From: Dietzia sp. NCCP-2495
Lineage (GTDB): Bacteria; Actinomycetota; Actinomycetes; Mycobacteriales; Mycobacteriaceae
Assembly (NCBI RefSeq): GCF_026011735.1
Contig: NZ_BRVN01000003.1
Coordinates: forward strand, 62,001 to 126,000
Reading direction: 5' to 3'
Length of the DNA: 64,000 nt
The notes under the pieces: generated by a model
Seen by the model: the letters and a program-made list of their open reading frames with translations, nothing else
Databases searched by the model: none
What the model was told of the DNA's origin: nothing
Made by a program: the position numbers and the translations under genes
In this document: piece by piece, positions 15,208 through 22,619 of the stretch
Position numbering within the stretch: position 1 is the stretch's first letter
Layout: each line of letters begins with the position of its first letter

Positions 15208-16695
15208 ATGGGATCCTCCGGAACGCTCGCGGTACCGCTCGAAGTGGGAGCAGCACGGCACGCGGAGGGGGTCGAGCGCCTGGTCGCCAGTTTCCGTGCC
15301 GTTCCGACGGGCGACCCTGTACGTCTGTCGAAGAAGACGTCGAACCTCTTCCGGCCGCGCGCCTCGTCGTCGTCGCCCGGTCTCGACACCACCGGCCTCA
15401 CGCGCGTCATCTCCGTGGATCCGGACGCCCGCACCGCCGACGTGCAGGGCATGTGCACCTACGAGGACCTGGTCGACGCCACGCTCGCGCACGGCCTCAT
15501 GCCGTACGTCGTGCCGCAGCTCAAGACCATCACCCTCGGCGGGGCGGTCACGGGGCTGGGCATCGAGTCCACCTCGTTCCGGCTGGGGCTGCCGCACGAG
15601 TCGGTGCTGGAGATGGACGTGCTCACGGGCACCGGCGAGATCGTCACCGCACGCCCAGACGGCACCGCCCGCGAACGCGACCTCTTCCGCGGCTTCCCCA
15701 ACTCCTACGGCTCGCTCGGCTACGCGGTGCGCCTGCGCATCGCCCTCGAACCGGTCATGCGCTTCGTCGAACTGCGCCACGTCCGGTTCACCTCCGTCGC
15801 CAAGCTCACCGCGGCGCTCGAGCGGGTCAGTGTGGAGGGGAGGTACGACGACGAGGAGGTCGATTTCCTCGACGGGGTCGTGTTCTCGGCGGACGAGTCG
15901 TACCTGTGCCTCGGGCGGCGTACCGATGAGCCGGGGCCGACCTCGGACTATTCCGGCGTGCGCGACAAGCAGGCGATTTTCTACCGGTCGATCCAGCACG
16001 ACGGGCCCGAGGGCTCGGTCCGGCGTGACCGGCTGACGATCCGCGACTACCTGTGGCGCTGGGACACGGACTGGTTCTGGTGTTCGCGCGCGTTCGGCGT
16101 GCAGAACCCGAAGGTCCGGCGCTTGTGGCCTCAGCAGTTGTTGAGGTCGTCGGCGTACTGGAAGATCATCGGCCTGGATCACAAGTACGACTTGGGCAAC
16201 AAGATCGGCGCGCTCAAGGGTGAGGGCCCGCGCGAGCGCGTGGTGCAGGACGTCGAGGTGACCATCGACCACGCCGCCGAGTTCCTCGAGTGGTTCCTGC
16301 GTGAGGTGCCGATCGAGCCGATCTGGATCTGCCCGCTCCGGCTACGGGACCAGGCGGTTCCGGCCACGGACCCGGGTGTCGACCCTGCCACCGGCCAGGA
16401 CCCGGAGCGGCCGTGGCTGCTGTACCCGCTCGCGCCGGACACCACCTACGTCAACATCGGCTTCTGGTCCTCTGCACCCATAGAGGACGGGATGGCCGAG
16501 GGGGCGTGGAACCGCCGGATCGAGGAGGAGGTCTCCCGGCTCGGCGGACACAAGTCCCTGTACTCGGAGGTGTTCTATTCGCGCGAGGAGTTCGCCCGGC
16601 TGTACGGCGGCGAGCACGCAACGCGCCTCAAGGCCGAGTTCGATCCCGACGGTCGGTTCGCGACCCTGTATGACAAGGCGGTAGGAGCACGATGA
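15208..16695 (+). CDS. tmsA: FAD-dependent 10-methylene fatty acid reductase (TmsA/BfaA-like)
   Basis: The 495-residue protein has an N-terminal FAD-binding domain of the vanillyl-alcohol-oxidase type (VISVDPDARTADVQGM, then VPQLKTITLGGAVTGLG with the GG...G pyrophosphate loop). The C-terminal part has tryptophan-rich segments such as RWDTDWFWCSRAFG. Together with the overlapping methyltransferase downstream this matches the known pair that makes 10-methyl-branched (tuberculostearic) acids: TmsB adds a methylene group to oleoyl chains and TmsA reduces it. TACCCT lies 7 bases before the ATG, so the mRNA is probably leaderless. The stop overlaps the next gene by 4 bases. I did not see a separate tmsC. 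Confidence 0.82.
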   Translation: MGSSGTLAVPLEVGAARHAEGVERLVASFRAVPTGDPVRLSKKTSNLFRPRASSSSPGLDTTGLTRVISVDPDARTADVQGMCTYEDLVDATLAHGLMPYVVPQLKTITLGGAVTGLGIESTSFRLGLPHESVLEMDVLTGTGEIVTARPDGTARERDLFRGFPNSYGSLGYAVRLRIALEPVMRFVELRHVRFTSVAKLTAALERVSVEGRYDDEEVDFLDGVVFSADESYLCLGRRTDEPGPTSDYSGVRDKQAIFYRSIQHDGPEGSVRRDRLTIRDYLWRWDTDWFWCSRAFGVQNPKVRRLWPQQLLRSSAYWKIIGLDHKYDLGNKIGALKGEGPRERVVQDVEVTIDHAAEFLEWFLREVPIEPIWICPLRLRDQAVPATDPGVDPATGQDPERPWLLYPLAPDTTYVNIGFWSSAPIEDGMAEGAWNRRIEEEVSRLGGHKSLYSEVFYSREEFARLYGGEHATRLKAEFDPDGRFATLYDKAVGAR

Positions 16696-17999
16696 CAACC
16701 ACCCGCAGCACGCCCTCGGGCAGGATGACGATCGGCGAGATCATCGGCGCGTTCGCCACCGGTGAGCCGCCGCTGCGGATCGAAGCGTACGACGGGCCGG
16801 CGATCGGGCCGGAGGACAGCGAACTGGTTCTACGCCTGAAGAGCGAGAAGGCGCTGCAGTACTTCATCACCGCCCCCGGCGATCTGGGCCTGGCCCGCGC
16901 GTACCTCATGGGCGAGCTCGAACTCCAGGGTGTCCACCCCGGCGCACCGCACGACGTCTTCGGGGCACTCGAGGTGTTCCGCAAGACCATGACCCGCCGA
17001 CCCGACGCGCGGACAATGCTGCAGATCGCCCGCTCGATCGGAATCGAGAACGTGACCCTGCTGCCCGTGCCCGACCAGGAGGTGCCGCCCGCGTGGAAGC
17101 GCGTGGCCAACGGCCTGCGGCGGCACTCCAAGGAACGCGACTCCGCGGTGGTGAGCTACCACTACGACGTGTCGAACCGCTTCTACGAGTGGATCCTCGG
17201 ACCGTCCATGACGTACACGTGCGCCACCTATCCGGACTCCGGCGCCTCGCTCGAGGACGCGCAGGAGAACAAGTACCGCCTCGTCTTTGACAAGCTCGGC
17301 CTCAAGCCGGGCGACCGCCTGCTCGACGTGGGCTGCGGCTGGGGCGGGATGGTGCGCTACGCCGCGCGTCACGGAGTCCACGCGATCGGCGTGACCCTGT
17401 CCAAGGAGCAGGTCGAGTGGGGGCGCGCCGAGATCGAGGCGCAGGGACTCGGTGAGTTCGCCGAGGTCCGCCTCATGGACTACCGCGACGTCCCGGAGCG
17501 CGACTTCGACGCGATCAGCTCGATCGGCATCACCGAGCACATCGGGCGCAAGAACTACCCGGCCTACTTCCGCCAGCTCTACGCCTATCTCCGCCCCGGT
17601 GGTCGGCTGCTCAACCACTGCATCACCAGGCCGGACAACGTCGGCAAGATCAAGGCCGGTCAGTTCATCGACCGCTACATCTTCCCGGACGGCGAACTCG
17701 CCGGCGCCGCGACCGTGCACCTGGAGGCCGAGAACGCGGGCTTCGAGGTGCTCCACGAGGAGAATCTGCGCCAGCACTACGCCATGACGCTGCGGGACTG
17801 GTGCGCGAACCTCGTCGAGCACTGGGACGAGGCCGTGGAGGAGGTCGGCGAACCCATGGCCAAGCTGTGGGGCCTGTACATGGGTGCCTGCCAGTACGGT
17901 TTCGAGCACAACAAGATCCAGTTGCACCAGATCCTCGGCGTGCGCCTGGACGCCGCCCAGACCTGGGACGTCCCGCTGCGTCCCTGGTGGGAGCCCTAG
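16692..17999 (+). CDS. tmsB: S-adenosylmethionine fatty acid methyltransferase (TmsB/UfaA1-like)
   Basis: The 435-residue protein belongs to the cyclopropane-fatty-acid synthase family. The SAM-binding motif is RLLDVGCGWGGM (about residues 212-223), preceded by SYHYDVSNRFYEWILGPSMTYTCA and followed by SSIGITEHIGRKNYPAYF. The partner gene upstream points to methylation of the double bond of phospholipid-bound oleate at C10 rather than cyclopropanation; M. tuberculosis UfaA1 (Rv0447c) is the known relative and also lies close to sigK. Start ATG overlaps the tmsA stop (ATGA), so translation is coupled. The gene ends 87 bases from the end of the convergent rskA gene. Confidence 0.85.
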   Translation: MTTTRSTPSGRMTIGEIIGAFATGEPPLRIEAYDGPAIGPEDSELVLRLKSEKALQYFITAPGDLGLARAYLMGELELQGVHPGAPHDVFGALEVFRKTMTRRPDARTMLQIARSIGIENVTLLPVPDQEVPPAWKRVANGLRRHSKERDSAVVSYHYDVSNRFYEWILGPSMTYTCATYPDSGASLEDAQENKYRLVFDKLGLKPGDRLLDVGCGWGGMVRYAARHGVHAIGVTLSKEQVEWGRAEIEAQGLGEFAEVRLMDYRDVPERDFDAISSIGITEHIGRKNYPAYFRQLYAYLRPGGRLLNHCITRPDNVGKIKAGQFIDRYIFPDGELAGAATVHLEAENAGFEVLHEENLRQHYAMTLRDWCANLVEHWDEAVEEVGEPMAKLWGLYMGACQYGFEHNKIQLHQILGVRLDAAQTWDVPLRPWWEP

Positions 18000-18036
18000 C
18001 GGCTTCTGTCGCCGGGGGGTGGGCGCGCGGTCGAAA

Positions 18037-18071
18037 ATCCGCGATCCGCGATCCGCGATCCGCGATCCGCG
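18037..18071. repeat. Tandem 7-bp repeat (ATCCGCG x5)
   Basis: Five exact copies of ATCCGCG stand head to tail in the short gap between the convergent tmsB and rskA genes. It is a simple microsatellite-like array with no spacers, so it is not CRISPR. Copy number is likely variable. Confidence 0.9.
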
Positions 18072-18086
18072 GTCGGTGGTCAGCAG

Positions 18087-18989
18087 TCAGTCCAGGTCGA
18101 GCGCTAGCATGACCTCCCCGGTCGGCGCGGGCGAGCCGCCGGCCGGCTCATCAGTGAGGCCGATCTGGGTGGACCCGCTGATGTCCCGGATCATCGCCGC
18201 CGGCGACGGGCCCATCTCCCCAGCCTCCATGGTCCCGGCGGGGATCGGCTCGTGGTCGCCCATCAGCCACAGTTGATAGGCGCGACCCGGATCCGGCTCG
18301 GGCACGCCGGCCATCGTGAACACGGCCGTGTCCTCCGACCTGGAGGCCAACACGGTGACCTGCCCGGCCGTGCCCAATTCCCCACGGATGATCTCCAGGT
18401 CATCGGCGGCGAGCAGGGTCGATACGTTCTCGGGCATCGCGCCCGCGGACGGGCCGGCCGTGGGAGTACCTGCTGGCCCGGCGTCGCCGCCGGTGAGCCG
18501 ACCGATCGTCACACCGGCCAGGACCAGCAGGACCGCGGCGGCCACGGCCCCGGCAGCCGCCCATCCGCGGGGCCGGCGGCGCTCGCGTACCGGGGCGAGG
18601 TCGACGACCGGGCTGTCCGACTTCTCAGAATCCCCGTGCCCGGGCGGTGCGCCGGGTGACGGGTCGAGCGTGGTGTCGTCGTCGTCCTCTTGTCGTCCTC
18701 CGGCGCGGCGCGACCGCGCCTGGGCGGCCACCTCCTCGAGGACACGGGAGCGCAGCGCCGGCGGGGGAGCGGCGTCGAGGTCCGCGCCGGCCACCAGGTC
18801 AGCGGCCACCTCCCACGTCGAGACGACGTGTGCCCGCATCGACGCCTGCTGCTCCGGCGAAGCGCTGAACATCAGGTCCTCGAGGGCGTCGACCTCCTCC
18901 GGGGGCAGCGCGTCGAGCGCGTACAGGTCGAGATCGGCCGGGCTGATGCCGCCCGGCGTCTCGGGATGGTCGTGGTGCTGGGCGCTCAC
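18087..18989 (-). CDS. rskA: Anti-sigma-K factor, RskA family
   Basis: The 300-residue protein has a cytoplasmic anti-sigma region (about residues 10-100, starting DLDLYALDALPPEEVDALE), an acidic linker, one membrane helix (about 146-166, WAAAGAVAAAVLLVLAGVTIG) and an external RskA domain (about 180-300) with RAYQLWLMGDHEPIPAGTM. This is the standard RskA layout: it holds the ECF sigma factor at the membrane until cleaved by site-1 and site-2 proteases. Its GTG start overlaps the sigK stop by 4 bases, the typical coupling of a sigma factor and its antagonist. Gly/Pro/Thr-rich sequence links helix and outer domain. Confidence 0.92.
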   Translation of the reverse strand: MSAQHHDHPETPGGISPADLDLYALDALPPEEVDALEDLMFSASPEQQASMRAHVVSTWEVAADLVAGADLDAAPPPALRSRVLEEVAAQARSRRAGGRQEDDDDTTLDPSPGAPPGHGDSEKSDSPVVDLAPVRERRRPRGWAAAGAVAAAVLLVLAGVTIGRLTGGDAGPAGTPTAGPSAGAMPENVSTLLAADDLEIIRGELGTAGQVTVLASRSEDTAVFTMAGVPEPDPGRAYQLWLMGDHEPIPAGTMEAGEMGPSPAAMIRDISGSTQIGLTDEPAGGSPAPTGEVMLALDLD

Positions 18990-19609
18990 GCGAGTACACC
19001 TCCCAGGCAGCCCTTCAGGCGCCGTAAGCCGTCACGGATGCGGGACTTGACGGTGGGGAGCGCCGCGCCGAGGCGGTCGGCGACCTCACGGTAGGTCAGC
19101 CCGGTGAAGTAGGCCATCTCGATCGACTCTCGCTGAGTGTCGGTGAGCTCGTCCAGACAGCCGCGGACCCGCTCGGCGTCCTGGTCACGCGTGAGGCGAT
19201 CGGTGACCTGCTCCGCTACGTCCGACGATCCCACGGCGCCGGTGGCGGCACCCGCGGTGGCGTCGGCGATGTCGCGCCGCGCGGCGGACACCTCCGACCG
19301 CACGCGGTCCACCGCCCGGCGGTGGGTGATGGTGAGGATCCACGCCTGCACCGAACCGAGCGACGGACGGTAGTCCCGTGCCTGCTTCCAGACCTGGAGG
19401 AACACTTCCTGCACGGTCTCCTCCGCAAAGCCCTCGTCGCGGAGGATGCGCAGTGCGAGACCGTACACGCGCGGCGCGAGCAGGTCGTAGAAGCGGGCGA
19501 ACGCATCCGTGTCGCCGCCGGCCGAGAGTTCCAGCAGGCGCACCGGGTCGGACTTTGGTGATTCGCCCTGCGGCGGGGCGCCCTGCGGCGGGGTGGAAGA
19601 GTCGGGCAC
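18986..19609 (-). CDS. sigK: ECF RNA polymerase sigma factor SigK
   Basis: The 207-residue protein has sigma region 2 at about residues 30-100 (FARFYDLLAPRVYGLALRIL, EETVQEVFLQVW, then SVQAWILTITHRRAVDRVRS) and region 4 at about 145-205 (TDTQRESIEMAYFTGLTYREVADRLG, then PTVKSRIRDGLRRLKGCL). The partner RskA-type gene and the fasciclin lipoprotein nearby support SigK rather than another ECF sigma. I place the start at GTG 19609 (VPDSSTPP); the frame is open further upstream but there it is only the complement of other genes. The molybdoenzyme gene lies 68 bases upstream on the same strand, so sigK is probably co-transcribed with one of its own targets. Confidence 0.9.
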   Translation of the reverse strand: MPDSSTPPQGAPPQGESPKSDPVRLLELSAGGDTDAFARFYDLLAPRVYGLALRILRDEGFAEETVQEVFLQVWKQARDYRPSLGSVQAWILTITHRRAVDRVRSEVSAARRDIADATAGAATGAVGSSDVAEQVTDRLTRDQDAERVRGCLDELTDTQRESIEMAYFTGLTYREVADRLGAALPTVKSRIRDGLRRLKGCLGGVLA

Positions 19610-19677
19610 GGGCGTCAGTGTAGTGCCGCGCGGGTCGATCGCCTCCGGTGCGCCGCGCCGGCGGCCGAGCACTGTGG

Positions 19678-21354
19678 TCACGGCACCACCCGGAACGTGC
19701 GACTGTGCCACCCGGTGGCGCCGTCGGGGACAGGGGGTCGCCGCTCCTGCGTCTGTACCTCGCCGCGGCCGTCGGTGGCTCGGACGTACAGGGTGTGCAG
19801 GCCGGGTTCGGCCGACCAGTCGAAGGACCACATGCGCCAGGTGTCCGCCGAGTAGGCGGTGGACAGGCGCGCGTCGCGCCACGCGCCGTCGTCGACGCGC
19901 ACCTCGACGCGGGTGATGCCGCGGTGCTGCGCCCAGGACGTTCCGGCGACGACGACGAGGCCCGCCCGCACCTCCGCCAGCGGGGCAGGTCGGTCGATCC
20001 GACTCGCAGTGCGGATCGGGCCGCGCTCGGACCACCCGCGATCGGTCCAATAGGCGCTCGCGTGGTCGAATCGGGTGACCTCCCAGTCCACGACCCATTT
20101 CGTGGCGGAGACGTACCCGTACAGGCCGGGGACGACCTGGCGGACGGGGTAGCCGTGTTCCAGTGGCAGGGGTTGGCCGTTCATTCCCACGGCCAGGAGT
20201 GCGTCGCGACCGTCGGTGAGTTCGGCCAGCGGGGTGCCGGCGGTCCAGCCGTCCACCGAAGTGGACAGCAGCATGTCGGCGTCCGGCAGTGGCCCGGCCT
20301 CGGCGAGCAGGTCGGCGATCGGGAAGCCCGTCCACGCGGCGGTGCCCGCCAGGTCGCCACCCACCTCGTTGGACACGCAGGTGAGGGTGACGATCCGCTC
20401 GAGGGCCTCGCGGGTGACGAGGGCGTCCCAGTCGAGTTCGATCTCCCGCTCGACCATCCCGTGGATCCGCAGGCGCCACTCGCCGGTGGTGAGCGCGGGG
20501 ACCCGTAGTGCTGTGTCGATGCGGTAGAACTCGGCATTCCCGGTGAGGAACGGCGTCACGCCCGGTGCGTCGGGAACGATGTCGGCGGGGACGGCGGGAG
20601 CGCTGTTGCGGGCGAGGACCCCAGGCAGGCGCAGGCCGGTTCGTTCGACCATCACGTCCGCGGCTCGTCGGCTCAGGGTGAGGCCGGCGGTGCCCGCGGC
20701 GGCGATCACCGTGACGGCCGACCCGGCCAGGACGAGGAAGCGGCGGCGGTCGGGGCTGGTCTGCGTGTGGCCGGTCTGCTCGGAGGCAGGGCTGTTGTGC
20801 GTGGTTGCAGTGCCTGACTGCGTCGGCGCCGGGGCCTGCGGTAACAGCGCCTCGGCCATCAGGCGGAGCGTCGTGATCCCGACAGCTGCGCCGAGCAGGG
20901 TGGGCAGCGCCCAGATCAGGCCACCGCCCGGGCGGGCGACTGCCGCGAGCGCTCCCAGGAGGCCGAACGCCCCGAGGATCACCGAACCGACCGGACGTCG
21001 TGGTCGTTCGAGCAGTCCCGCAACGGCTCCGGCCACGGCGAGGATCAGTGATAGTCCGATCAGCAGGGCGGGCTTGTCAGCGGTGCCGAGGAGGTCGATG
21101 GTCAGCTCGCGGACAGGCGCGGGGGCGTGGTCCACGACCGAGTCGGCTACCGCGAGGAACGGGGAACTGGAGCTGTCGACGGCCGCGGCGACGGCGTGCC
21201 CGATCGACAGGGAAATGCCTACTGCGAGCACTCCCGACAGTGCTCGGGGCGCCGCGATCGCCCGGTCGCCTGCTCGCTCGCCCGGCCGGGACGGCTGTCG
21301 GAGACCTGCTCGCCCGCCTGGCCGGGACGGCTGTCTGTGTTCCCTGCTGTTCAT
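19678..21354 (-). CDS. Membrane-anchored molybdopterin-dependent oxidoreductase (sulfite-oxidase fold)
   Basis: The 558-residue protein has about five N-terminal membrane helices (residues 35-175 and 225-245), then a sulfite-oxidase-type molybdenum domain (about 290-460) and a C-terminal Ig-like dimerisation domain (about 465-555). The molybdenum ligand cysteine is C326 in VTLTCVSNEVGG. RRRFLVLAGSAVTVIAAAG precedes the catalytic domain, which should face outward. The reaction could be reduction of oxidised methionines or another oxo-transfer; the substrate is not evident. A SigK-type -10 (CCGAAC) lies 7 bases before the ATG at 21354. Residues 1-30 contain a duplicated QPSRPG segment. sigK-rskA follow downstream. 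Confidence 0.85.
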   Translation of the reverse strand: MNSREHRQPSRPGGRAGLRQPSRPGERAGDRAIAAPRALSGVLAVGISLSIGHAVAAAVDSSSSPFLAVADSVVDHAPAPVRELTIDLLGTADKPALLIGLSLILAVAGAVAGLLERPRRPVGSVILGAFGLLGALAAVARPGGGLIWALPTLLGAAVGITTLRLMAEALLPQAPAPTQSGTATTHNSPASEQTGHTQTSPDRRRFLVLAGSAVTVIAAAGTAGLTLSRRAADVMVERTGLRLPGVLARNSAPAVPADIVPDAPGVTPFLTGNAEFYRIDTALRVPALTTGEWRLRIHGMVEREIELDWDALVTREALERIVTLTCVSNEVGGDLAGTAAWTGFPIADLLAEAGPLPDADMLLSTSVDGWTAGTPLAELTDGRDALLAVGMNGQPLPLEHGYPVRQVVPGLYGYVSATKWVVDWEVTRFDHASAYWTDRGWSERGPIRTASRIDRPAPLAEVRAGLVVVAGTSWAQHRGITRVEVRVDDGAWRDARLSTAYSADTWRMWSFDWSAEPGLHTLYVRATDGRGEVQTQERRPPVPDGATGWHSRTFRVVP

Positions 21355-21361
21355 ATGAGGA

Positions 21362-21388
21362 GTTCGGAGCGGGGGCGCCGGCGGACCG
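21362..21388 (-). promoter_or_regulatory. Possible SigK promoter of the molybdoenzyme-sigK-rskA operon
   Basis: Read on the minus strand, CGGTCC (88-83) and CCGAAC (67-62) are separated by 15 bases. The -10 matches the mycobacterial SigK element CCGAAT at five of six positions; the -35 matches CCATCC at four of six. The -10 lies 7 bases before the ATG, implying a leaderless transcript. Confidence 0.5.
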
Positions 21389-21414
21389 GTGTCGGGAAAA
21401 GTTCTGCCCTTCAC

Positions 21415-21441
21415 CCATCCGGGCCGTTTGCAGTGCCGAAC
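21415..21441 (+). promoter_or_regulatory. SigK-type promoter of the fasciclin lipoprotein gene
   Basis: CCATCC at 21415-21420 and CCGAAC at 21436-21441 are separated by 15 bases. The mycobacterial SigK consensus is CCATCC, 16-17 bases, CCGAAT, so the match is 11 of 12 with a spacer one base short. Transcription would begin about 70 bases before the ATG at 21519. Confidence 0.68.
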
Positions 21442-21518
21442 CACCGGTGACCCAGCACACGTAGAGCTCACCGCAGATCGTCGACCGGCGATCAGGGCTC
21501 CACCGAGAGGACACCATC

Positions 21519-22223
21519 ATGCGCACCACGATCACCCGGCGGATCGCCTCCGTCGCCGCAGCCGCCGCAGTGGGCGGGCTCGTCCTGGCCGGCTGCTCCA
21601 CCGACGACAGCGCGACCGACTCCGGCTCGTCCGATGCCATGGGCTCCTCGTCCGAGATGACCACTGCGGAGATGTCCGAGGACATGACCGGTGAGACGGA
21701 GAGCTCGGCCACCGCCACCGACGCGGAGCCCGCGGCGCTCGTCGGCCCCGGCTGCGCTGACTACGCAGAGGCCAACCCGGACGGACCCGGCTCGGTCGAC
21801 GGCATGGCGGCGGAGCCGGTCGCCACCGCAGCGTCGAACAACCCCCTTCTCACCACGCTCACGCAGGCCGTTTCCGGCGGCGTGAACCCGGAAGTCGACC
21901 TGGTCGACACGCTCAACGGTGGAGAGTTCACTGTCTTCGCTCCTGTCGATGACGCATTCGCGAAGGTCGACGCAGCGACCATGGACCAGCTCAAGACCGA
22001 TCCGACTCTGCTCACCGACATCCTCACCTACCACGTCGTGGAGGGTCAGTTGACGCCTGACGAGGTGGAGGGCATGCAGACGACCCTCAACGGTGCTGAC
22101 GTCGACGTGACCGGTTCGGGCGACGAACTGAAGGTCAACGGCGCGAACGTCATCTGCGGCGGTGTCGAGACCGCCAACGCCACCGTTTACCTCATCGACG
22201 AGGTACTGGTTCCCGAGGAGTGA
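21519..22223 (+). CDS. Fasciclin-domain lipoprotein (MPT83/MPT70-like)
   Basis: The 234-residue precursor has a lipoprotein signal with lipobox LAGC (C26), a Ser/Thr/Glu/Met-rich linker (about residues 27-75), and one FAS1 domain (about 90-232) with [40 protein letters not shown] and [10 protein letters not shown]. It is organised like MPT83, a SigK-dependent surface lipoprotein of M. tuberculosis. Two cysteines (GPGCADY and VICGG) may pair as in MPT70/83. It is expected on the outer face of the cell membrane, perhaps in adhesion. The SigK-type promoter upstream and the sigK locus next door support regulation by SigK. Confidence 0.92.
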   Translation: MRTTITRRIASVAAAAAVGGLVLAGCSTDDSATDSGSSDAMGSSSEMTTAEMSEDMTGETESSATATDAEPAALVGPGCADYAEANPDGPGSVDGMAAEPVATAASNNPLLTTLTQAVSGGVNPEVDLVDTLNGGEFTVFAPVDDAFAKVDAATMDQLKTDPTLLTDILTYHVVEGQLTPDEVEGMQTTLNGADVDVTGSGDELKVNGANVICGGVETANATVYLIDEVLVPEE

Positions 22224-22264
22224 GCGCCTGAGCCGGACCCGCGCCCGACCGGCCCGATATCCCT

Positions 22265-22311
22265 CTGACCTGGGGTGCCCTGCTCTACCCTTGCAGGGCA
22301 CCGCAGGTCAG
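22265..22311 (+). terminator. Terminator hairpin after the fasciclin gene
   Basis: A long imperfect stem pairs CTGACCT at 22265-22271 and GGTGCCCTGC inside it with GCAGGGCACC and AGGTCAG (22305-22311), leaving a loop of about 9 bases. It begins 41 bases after the stop codon. Confidence 0.8.
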
Positions 22312-22402
22312 GGGCTTATGTGCGTTCTCCGGCGGAATCTTCGCAGTGCTCGGAGGCGATTCCGCTCGTCGGCCGGCTCAGGAGGCTGGGGCGAGAGCAC
22401 CT

Positions 22403-22490
22403 ATCGGATCCCACGACGCCTATCTGATTGCGCTAAACCCATGGAGCACGCACGGTCTTGGTGAATCCGATAGGCGTCGTGGGATCAGAT
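22403..22490. repeat. Large palindromic element with 27-bp arms
   Basis: Arms at 22403-22429 and 22464-22490 are inverted copies matching at 25 of 27 positions (core GATCCCACGACGCCTATC), with a 34-base loop. It sits in the 396-base gap between the convergent ends of the fasciclin and acyl-CoA dehydrogenase genes. Apart from this and the terminator at 22265-22311 I see nothing in the gap. No transposase or target-site duplication is evident. Confidence 0.85.
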
Positions 22491-22619
22491 GGGATTTCTG
22501 CGTGTCGAGGGACCGGATTCGCCCGGACAGCGGCCATGCGGTCCCGGGCGAGGGCGGGGGGCGAGGTTGAGGGCAACGGTGCGGGCGGGGATGCGAGCGG
22601 GAACAGTCGGTCAGGCCCG

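Noticed and set aside
18037-18071. Possible CRISPR or regulatory array
   Set aside because: The five 7-base units are directly adjacent with no spacers, so it is a simple tandem repeat.
22224-22619. Insertion sequence or prophage remnant
   Set aside because: No transposase, integrase or phage frame is present; only a terminator and a palindromic repeat.
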